Below are positions 5,797-10,811 of a DNA stretch of 10,811 nucleotides, in pieces. Numbering within the stretch: the first letter of the stretch is position 1; every line of letters starts with the position of its first letter. The notes under the pieces are model-generated. The model worked only from the letters and a program-made list of their open reading frames with translations. It was not told the DNA's origin and made no database searches. Source of the DNA: JAXDLK01 sp034666665 (lineage in GTDB: Bacteria > Desulfobacterota > Binatia > JACPRU01); contig JAXDLK010000258.1 in NCBI GenBank assembly GCA_034666665.1, forward strand, positions 1 through 10,811, given 5' to 3'. The translations under genes were made by a program, and so were the position numbers.

Positions 5797-6983
5797 TGGG
5801 CAAGGGAGCGCTCGGTCTGCTCTCCGCGTACTGGCCGGAAGATACGGCACGCTACGCGCACACGCCGCTCAAGCCCCTGAACGACCTCGTGCTCCATCCC
5901 GCGGCCAAGCAGGGCGCCGAGCGGCGGGCGATCGTCTGCGGTGCGCAAGCCATCACCTATGGCGAGCTCTCCTCTCGTTCCCGGGTGATCGGCGCACACC
6001 TCCGCGGCCGCCTCGCCAAGGGGGCGCGGGTGGCCATCGCCGCCGCGGATGCGGGAGAGCTCACGGCGGCCCTCTTCGGCGCGTTCGAGGCGGAGAAGCT
6101 CGCCTGGGTCGCGCCGGCGACGCCGCCAGCGGTGGACCTCCTGCGCGCGTTCTCGCCCGAGCTGGTGATCGGCGACGCCGGCGACAGCGGCCTCGCGAGC
6201 GTCTCGCTTTCCGATCTCCTGGGCGCGGAGCCCCCGGCCGACGCCGCGAAGGTGCGGCCGGACTACAAGACGCCCGTGATCGCCCACGCGAAGCCCGGCG
6301 GTGGCGGCGAGGTGCTTCACAACCAGAAGACGCTCGCCGCGATGGCGATCGCGATCGGCAGCTTCTACATGATGGACGCGGAGACCACCGTCGTCCTGTA
6401 CGAGCCGCCCTCCGGGTGGCTGTCGCTCGCGCTGCTTCTCGGCACGATCTACAAGGGCGGCTGCGTGTACGCCGCATGGGAGCGCGACGCCGCGCGACTT
6501 CCGGAACGGGTGGATTACGTCGTCGCCGGCTGGGACGAAGCCGTGCGGCGATTCCTCGGAGCACCCGCCGGCGAGCGCGGCCCGCGCATCGGCGCCGGCG
6601 CGATCGTCGGCGTCGAGGAAGCGTTCAGCCTGAGCCGCCGTCGGCGTCTCACCCGCCGCTTCGGAGCTCCGGTGCTGACGCTTCTCGGCCGGAACGACCT
6701 CGGGCCGGTGATGGGCAGCCACCCGTCGTGGTTCCTCGACGACGCGATGGGAATCCCGTTGCCGAACGTCGACACGCGGCCGATGAATCCGAAGGACGGT
6801 ACCCCCTTGAACATCGGCTGGGATGCGGTCGAGGTGGCGGAGCTCGGCGTCAAATCGGCGTTCACCCCGGCGGGCGGTACCGCCGTCGACGGGTGGTGTC
6901 GTTCGGAGCTCCTGGCTTCGGTCGATCCGACCGGGCTCTACTTCCTCGAGCGAGCCCGCGAGCACATCAAGCGGGTGCGCTGA
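5796..6983 (+). CDS. Truncated acyl-CoA-synthetase-like ANL protein (probable pseudo-enzyme)
   Basis: The 395-residue protein begins in the overlapping TGATG with the previous gene; AAGGAG (5782-5787) lies eight bases upstream. The N-terminal half looks like an AMP-dependent acyl-CoA synthetase: ITYGELSSRSRVIGAHL (53-69), then KGARVAIAAAD (75-85) and the strand around ELVIGDAGD (122-130). The motifs that follow are degraded. The glycine-rich ATP loop (SGTTGxPK in the family) is PGGGGE (167-172). The YGxTE site appears as LLGRND (296-301). DGW is kept (365-367), but the TGD after it is replaced by SEL (370-372). The protein stops right after the hinge region (LERAREHIKRVR, 384-395). Normal members are 500-560 residues and need a C-terminal domain of about 110. 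No further coding for it exists downstream because the convergent TPR gene starts to overlap. This is from a different ANL branch than the PaaK neighbours. Confidence 0.65.
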   Translation: MGKGALGLLSAYWPEDTARYAHTPLKPLNDLVLHPAAKQGAERRAIVCGAQAITYGELSSRSRVIGAHLRGRLAKGARVAIAAADAGELTAALFGAFEAEKLAWVAPATPPAVDLLRAFSPELVIGDAGDSGLASVSLSDLLGAEPPADAAKVRPDYKTPVIAHAKPGGGGEVLHNQKTLAAMAIAIGSFYMMDAETTVVLYEPPSGWLSLALLLGTIYKGGCVYAAWERDAARLPERVDYVVAGWDEAVRRFLGAPAGERGPRIGAGAIVGVEEAFSLSRRRRLTRRFGAPVLTLLGRNDLGPVMGSHPSWFLDDAMGIPLPNVDTRPMNPKDGTPLNIGWDAVEVAELGVKSAFTPAGGTAVDGWCRSELLASVDPTGLYFLERAREHIKRVR

Positions 6984-8286
6984 CCTCGCCGAGGCGCGAC
7001 AGCGCCTCGACCCCGTCCTCGGGAACCAGATAGCGGGCGAGGTCGACCGCCTCGCGGAGGTGAGTGCGCGCGCGCGTCGGGTCGCCGGCGCGGAGGTAGA
7101 TCATGCCGGCGTGGTAGTGGAGCGTCGCGTCCCGGGTACCGAGCCGCAGCGCCTTGTCGATCGCACGCCGGGCATCGTCGATGCGGTCGCTCCGGTAGAG
7201 CACCCACGCGAGAGTGTCGAAGGCATACACATCGCGACGGATGCCGAGGTCCCGGGCGGCGAGCTCGACCGCCTGGCCGGCGTTCTTGCGGTGATCGGCG
7301 TAGAAGAGCGCGAGCTCGCGCGCATACGCCGACTGGTAGGCTCCGGGCCGGGAGGCGATCTCCTCGACCGCCGCGTAGCACTCTTCCGCGGCATCGCCGT
7401 TCCCCGCGCGCGCCTCGAGATCGCCGAGCTTGGCGAGTGCCGCCGGCTCAGGGGCCAGCTCCACGGCGCGCCGCAGGAGCTTCAGGGCTTCCTCCGAGCG
7501 CTCCTGCGCCGCTCGCACGTCGGCCAAACCGACGAGAGCGGGCGGCGAGTCGGCCCGGAGCTCGAGCGCCTTCTGATAGCTGCGCTCCGCCTCGTCGATC
7601 CGGCCCGACTGGTAGTAGATCTCGCCGAGACGCGCCTGGTACCAGGAAAGGTCTTCTTCGGGGGAATCGCCGGCGCGCTCGGCGGCCTTCTTCACGAGCG
7701 CGGTCGCGGTGTCGACGTCGCCGCGGAGCTCGGCGATCTGCGAGAGCCGCGCCAGCACCGCGGGGTGGTCGCCCACGGTCTCCTGGAGCTTTCGATAGGC
7801 AGTGTCCGCCGCCCGGTAGCGGCCGATCTCCAGGAGCGCGTCGCCCATCGTCGCCAGCGCTTCGACGCTGGTCGGCTCGGCGCGGTAGATCTCACGGGCG
7901 AGCGCCAGCGATTCGTGAAAGCGATGCTGCGACGCGAGCGCGGTGGCGAGCAGGATCTTGGCCGAGACGTGGTCGTCCTTCTGGGCGATCGCCTGGCGAA
8001 ACGCTTCCTCCGCCTTCACGTAGGCGGCGAGATCCGCAGCTTCTCGGCCCTTCCTCAGGTAGAGCTGGCCGAGGATCGTGTAACTGACGAAATCGCGGGA
8101 GTCGTTGCGCACGCGATCCTCGAACCGCGCGATCGCGCGTTCCGTCGCCAGACGCTCCGGCGGAAGATCCGCTCGCGGCTCCGGTGCCGGTGGGGGCGAG
8201 GTCTTCGCCCGGCCCGGCACCAGAGCACACGAGGAGAGTACGAATACGATGAGCAGGCCGGCGAGCGGCCGCTCGGCTCGGCTCAC
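6967..8286 (-). CDS. TPR-repeat lipoprotein
   Basis: The 439-residue protein has an N-terminal lipoprotein signal: a charged start (MSRAERP), a hydrophobic core (LAGLLIVFVL) and lipobox LSSC with the lipidated Cys at 20. A Pro/Ala-rich linker (about 25-45) leads to roughly eight tetratricopeptide repeats from about 65 to 425, seen in helices such as YTILGQLYLRKGR, ALATMGDALLEIGRY, RLGEIYYQSGRIDEAE and AGMIYLRAGDPTRA. TPRs bind proteins or peptides. The start is GTG 8286, inside GTGA shared with the DUF4331 gene's TGA (four-base overlap); no Shine-Dalgarno is visible, so translation is probably coupled. It likely scaffolds something at a membrane surface facing the periplasm or outside. The 3' end overlaps the + gene ending at 6983 by 17 bases. 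Confidence 0.85.
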   Translation of the reverse strand: MSRAERPLAGLLIVFVLSSCALVPGRAKTSPPPAPEPRADLPPERLATERAIARFEDRVRNDSRDFVSYTILGQLYLRKGREAADLAAYVKAEEAFRQAIAQKDDHVSAKILLATALASQHRFHESLALAREIYRAEPTSVEALATMGDALLEIGRYRAADTAYRKLQETVGDHPAVLARLSQIAELRGDVDTATALVKKAAERAGDSPEEDLSWYQARLGEIYYQSGRIDEAERSYQKALELRADSPPALVGLADVRAAQERSEEALKLLRRAVELAPEPAALAKLGDLEARAGNGDAAEECYAAVEEIASRPGAYQSAYARELALFYADHRKNAGQAVELAARDLGIRRDVYAFDTLAWVLYRSDRIDDARRAIDKALRLGTRDATLHYHAGMIYLRAGDPTRARTHLREAVDLARYLVPEDGVEALSRLGEVSAPA

Positions 8287-9296
8287 GGATTCGCGGGTGC
8301 TACGTACGGGAACGTTTCCAGGAACGTGGAATCGTTGACGATGCAGTCCTTCGCGTTCGAGTCGCCGCTGAGCACCTGCAGCGAGATGTCGATGACGTCG
8401 TCCGCGAGCGCTCTGCCGTTCAGGTAACCGTCCGGCTGTGCGGTGTCGCGCGTCAGGATGTCCGGCAGCAGCGCGTTCTTGAGGCTCTCCGCGTCCGCGT
8501 CCGTGCGCCCGAACCCCGCTTTGATGTTCGCCTTGACCTCGGCGCCGAAGTCGCGACGATCGTTGCGCGGCGCCCCGGCATTGAACGCATCCTTTCGGCC
8601 GGATGCGATCAACACGGTGTTGATCGCGGGACGCCCCATCCGATCCACCTGTCGGTCATCGATCACCGTGCTCGCCCACACCCCGAACGTCGTCCTCTCG
8701 CCGGCCAGGAGCTCGCTGGTCGGCAACTCGAGGATGATCACGTTGGTGTTGAGACCACGGAAGAAGTTCGACGGCAGCGAATCGGGATCTTCGGGATCCT
8801 CCGTGCAGAACTTGCCCATGCGGAAGCCGACCAGGTCGAAGAAGAACGGATCGTCTCGGCGTCCGGTGAAGAGCTTCCAGCCGTTTTCGAGCGTCAACGT
8901 CCGGCCGGCGCGTCCTTCGGCCAACACGGTCGGCGAAACGCCGACCGACCGGAAGTTCACCTTCTGAATCCCTTGACGATTCAGGTTCGTGAAACGAACG
9001 CGGAAACGCAGATCGTCGATCGCGTCGCCATCGTTGTCGATGTGGATCAGGTAATCGATGCCGGAAACGAAGTTGGTCGTGCTGACGAAGCCCGAGAGCG
9101 GGTTCACCGTGACGACGATCACGCTGTTGTTCGCGTTTGCAGGGGAAGTGAAAGAGTAGACGTCGTTGATGTCGGCCTGTGCCGGCAGCGTCAGGATGGT
9201 GGGGGCATCACGGTGGTCCGCCGCGCGGGCGGTGCCGAAAGCCGCGAGGGCGAATGCGAAAGTAACGGCAAAACGAAAAGAACGGTCGACGGGCAT
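8283..9296 (-). CDS. Secreted DUF4331 family protein
   Basis: The 337-residue protein starts at ATG 9296, with GGAGG (9304-9308 on the complement) seven bases upstream. It has a signal peptide with Arg/Ser start, hydrophobic core AVTFAFALAAFGTA and likely cleavage in ARA|AD after residue 25. The mature N-terminus ADHRDAP (26-32), with DINDVYSF (42-49), is the typical DUF4331 opening. Acidic turns such as IDNDGDAIDDL (86-96), FTGRRDDPFFFDL (143-155), and GRALADDVIDI (294-304) also match the family; the acidic turns may bind metal, but this is inference. There are only two Cys residues (164 and 318), and they may form a disulphide. The DUF has no established enzyme activity that I can cite. It is immediately upstream of and overlaps the TPR lipoprotein gene, so joint function is likely. 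Confidence 0.85.
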   Translation of the reverse strand: MPVDRSFRFAVTFAFALAAFGTARAADHRDAPTILTLPAQADINDVYSFTSPANANNSVIVVTVNPLSGFVSTTNFVSGIDYLIHIDNDGDAIDDLRFRVRFTNLNRQGIQKVNFRSVGVSPTVLAEGRAGRTLTLENGWKLFTGRRDDPFFFDLVGFRMGKFCTEDPEDPDSLPSNFFRGLNTNVIILELPTSELLAGERTTFGVWASTVIDDRQVDRMGRPAINTVLIASGRKDAFNAGAPRNDRRDFGAEVKANIKAGFGRTDADAESLKNALLPDILTRDTAQPDGYLNGRALADDVIDISLQVLSGDSNAKDCIVNDSTFLETFPYVAPANP

Positions 9297-9357
9297 GCAG
9301 GATCCTCCGAGGCAGCGAATACGCCAGTCGCCCGGTCGAACGCAAACCGCCGGGCGG
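9297..9357 (-). other. 61-base gap with weak hairpin between GH-like and DUF4331 genes
   Basis: On the complement, CGCCCGG (9356-9350) pairs with CCGGGCG (9335-9329) across a 14-base loop just after the TGA of the upstream gene (9360-9358). The stem has no T-tract, so it is more likely a weak pause, attenuation or processing element than a terminator. There is no clear promoter in the gap, and the DUF4331 Shine-Dalgarno (GGAGG) lies at its left end. The three leftward genes may therefore be one transcript. Confidence 0.3.
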
Positions 9358-10811
9358 TCACGAAGCGCAGCTGCGACCGTCGATGCGGCGGACGCGCACC
9401 GCCACCATGTCCGCGGAAGTGCCCTTCGCGATCGTTCGAACGCCGCCGCTGCACACCTCGGCAAGCGGGACCACGTCGCCGTCGTAGATCTGCATGCGCT
9501 CGACGGAGTAGCGAGAGTCGGCGGGGAGGTCGCCGAGATCGAGCTGCACGGTGGACTCGTTCCCTTGCAGGAACAGGGCATAGTCGTCACCGAACCGGCC
9601 GCAGAGAGGCCTCCGGTTCGTGTCGTTGCTCGCCGTGGAATGGACCAGGGAGTCGCACGGAGCGAAGCGGCGCATCTCCAGGCCGCGATAGAAGTCGGCG
9701 AAGAAGCCCATCGCCCGGGCGCCGGGATCCTCGGCGACGGAGCTCGGATCCACGTACGGGAAGTGGGCGCGCATCAGGCTTCCCATGGTCGGGAACGCGA
9801 GCGCATGGACGAAGTTCCGGTGTGTATTGCGGATGCCGCGCTGCCATCCCTCGACGTAGATGGCGCTCCCCGGGTCGTGCTCGCTGCGCGCGGCGCCGCG
9901 GGAGTCCTCGTACCAGTACTCCTCGATCCAAAGCGGCTTTTCCCATTGGCGGTACGCGCGGAGCTGATCGTACTGGTTCTCGGAACGGTTGCCCGGGCTG
10001 TCGGCCTGCACCTCGACGTAGTCGATGTCGGGGTTCTCCACGCTCGTCCTGTCCACCCTCACGTGCTGGCTGCCGATCGGATGGTTGTACGCATCCTTCT
10101 TGCGGATGCGGCGGGCCGTGACGCGCACCTCCTCGGGCCAGTCGACGATGCGGTCGGGATCGTCCTCGATCCAGCCCCCCGGCATCGACGTCGGCCTGCC
10201 GCCGTTCTCGTTCACTTCACCAAACAACGTCCAGCGGACGTCGAACGCCTGATACCGCGCCACCAAGTAGTCGATCCACTTCAGGTGTCGGCGTCTCGTC
10301 CTCCAGCGGCCGAACCAATCCGCGTTGTCCGGAAAGCTCCCGACCATCAGACCCATGAGGATGCCGCGCCGGTTCGCCGCCGCGACCATGCGATCGAGGC
10401 GACGAAAGTAGGTCGGGCGCGGCTCGCGCAACGGATCGCCGGGGAGGCCGAAGCTCTCGCCGGGGAACGCCTTTTGCGCGCGATCGTAGAGGCCTACCCA
10501 GACCGTCCCGAGAAAACTCGTGAAGCCGTGGCGGCGACGCGCCTGCATCCAAGGCGTCCACTCGTCTGGATGGCTCGTCCCCGGTCCGAAGAACTCCTCC
10601 GCGAACGACCACTGCGTGTCGCCGACCGGAAAGAATGGAACGCCAGGTTCCTCTGCCGATGGCGCGAGCTTCCAGGCGAAGTCTCCGTCGCGATAGAGCA
10701 TCCCGGCGCGAAGGGGGTTCTCGTCCAGCTCGTCTGCCGTCGGCGAGATGGCAGTGAACGTTCCGGTGGCGCCGCTCAGGCCGGCATCCGTCGACCCGGT
10801 CGCGTACGACC
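9358..10811 (-). CDS. DUF4038-type glycoside-hydrolase-like protein, 5' end outside window
   Basis: The frame is open to the right edge, giving 483 residues with no start codon required inside the window. An ATG at 10701 is internal: the 36 codons before it (LSGATGTFTAISP then NPLRAGM) read like the end of a preceding beta domain of the DUF5060 type. DUF4038-like TIM-barrel features follow, numbered from that ATG: VPFFPVGDTQW (21-31), FGEVNENGG (160-168), with Glu162 or Glu165 as the possible acid/base, and PLWIEEYWYED (256-266), with Glu261 a candidate nucleophile. A C-terminal beta-like segment (about 365-440, with YALFLQGNES and YSVERMQIYDGD) resembles the small domain often found after such barrels. 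Family members act on glycans, but substrate and linkage cannot be told. A signal peptide is expected upstream but not visible. Confidence 0.75.
   Translation of the reverse strand, partial: SYATGSTDAGLSGATGTFTAISPTADELDENPLRAGMLYRDGDFAWKLAPSAEEPGVPFFPVGDTQWSFAEEFFGPGTSHPDEWTPWMQARRRHGFTSFLGTVWVGLYDRAQKAFPGESFGLPGDPLREPRPTYFRRLDRMVAAANRRGILMGLMVGSFPDNADWFGRWRTRRRHLKWIDYLVARYQAFDVRWTLFGEVNENGGRPTSMPGGWIEDDPDRIVDWPEEVRVTARRIRKKDAYNHPIGSQHVRVDRTSVENPDIDYVEVQADSPGNRSENQYDQLRAYRQWEKPLWIEEYWYEDSRGAARSEHDPGSAIYVEGWQRGIRNTHRNFVHALAFPTMGSLMRAHFPYVDPSSVAEDPGARAMGFFADFYRGLEMRRFAPCDSLVHSTASNDTNRRPLCGRFGDDYALFLQGNESTVQLDLGDLPADSRYSVERMQIYDGDVVPLAEVCSGGVRTIAKGTSADMVAVRVRRIDGRSCAS

Noticed and set aside
5796..7000. 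A frameshift in the third ANL gene hiding an intact C-domain
   Set aside because: After 6983 the DNA codes for the TPR lipoprotein on the other strand with good motifs to its stop at 6967, and no ANL C-domain motif was found in the other + frames there.
6823..8427. A 534-codon + frame opposite the TPR gene, and a 405-codon complement frame (5748-6965) opposite the third ANL gene
   Set aside because: They have no recognisable motifs and sit antisense to genes with clear domains. They are frame shadows.
8973..10121. A 382-codon + frame opposite the GH-like and DUF4331 genes
   Set aside because: The second half is extremely Arg-rich with no motif, opposite the barrel motifs of the GH-like protein.
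1..10811. CRISPR array, insertion sequence, phage genes, tRNA or rRNA
   Set aside because: I looked for repeated spacers, transposase or integrase motifs, terminal repeats and cloverleaf or rRNA-like runs and saw none; no computed search was possible.

Overview
The DNA is GC-rich (third codon positions are mostly G or C), with short gaps, overlapping genes and no recognisable insertion sequence, CRISPR array, rRNA or tRNA. It reads like a chromosomal piece from an uncultured or environmental high-GC bacterium. The gene content would fit lineages such as Acidobacteria, Desulfobacterota/Binatota-like or Rokubacteria, but nothing here fixes the taxon. The lipoprotein signal and signal peptides only show that proteins are exported; they do not settle the phylum.

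Region 1 (1-2392). A 5' fragment of a nitroreductase-family gene runs leftward out of the window. Divergent from it, after a 196-base gap with a plausible promoter, is a 461-residue nitroreductase-like protein of unassigned function. A strong hairpin follows, and then a four-helix membrane protein of the DUF2269/CopD-like type that starts at TTG.

Region 2 (2393-3620). A leftward alpha/beta-hydrolase-fold gene has Ala where the nucleophile (normally Ser) should be. Its start overlaps the end of a 47-codon relic that clearly matches the extreme C-terminus of an aldehyde dehydrogenase. This marks an old deletion or replacement junction.

Region 3 (3621-6983). A tight three-gene rightward operon encodes adenylate-forming (ANL) proteins. 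The middle gene is an apparently complete phenylacetate-CoA-ligase (PaaK)-type enzyme. The genes on either side encode ANL-like proteins that have lost core motifs and stop near the hinge, without a C-terminal domain. One active-looking ligase translated together with two probable pseudo-ligases of different branches is the most unusual thing in the window.

Region 4 (6967-10811). A leftward set encodes a glycoside-hydrolase-like protein (DUF4038 type, cut by the right edge), a secreted DUF4331 protein and a TPR lipoprotein. The last two overlap by four bases (GTGA), so they are probably co-translated and may work together outside the cytoplasmic membrane. The lipoprotein gene converges on and overlaps the last gene of the ANL operon by 17 bases.

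All functional calls come from reading protein motifs by eye; no database search was possible.
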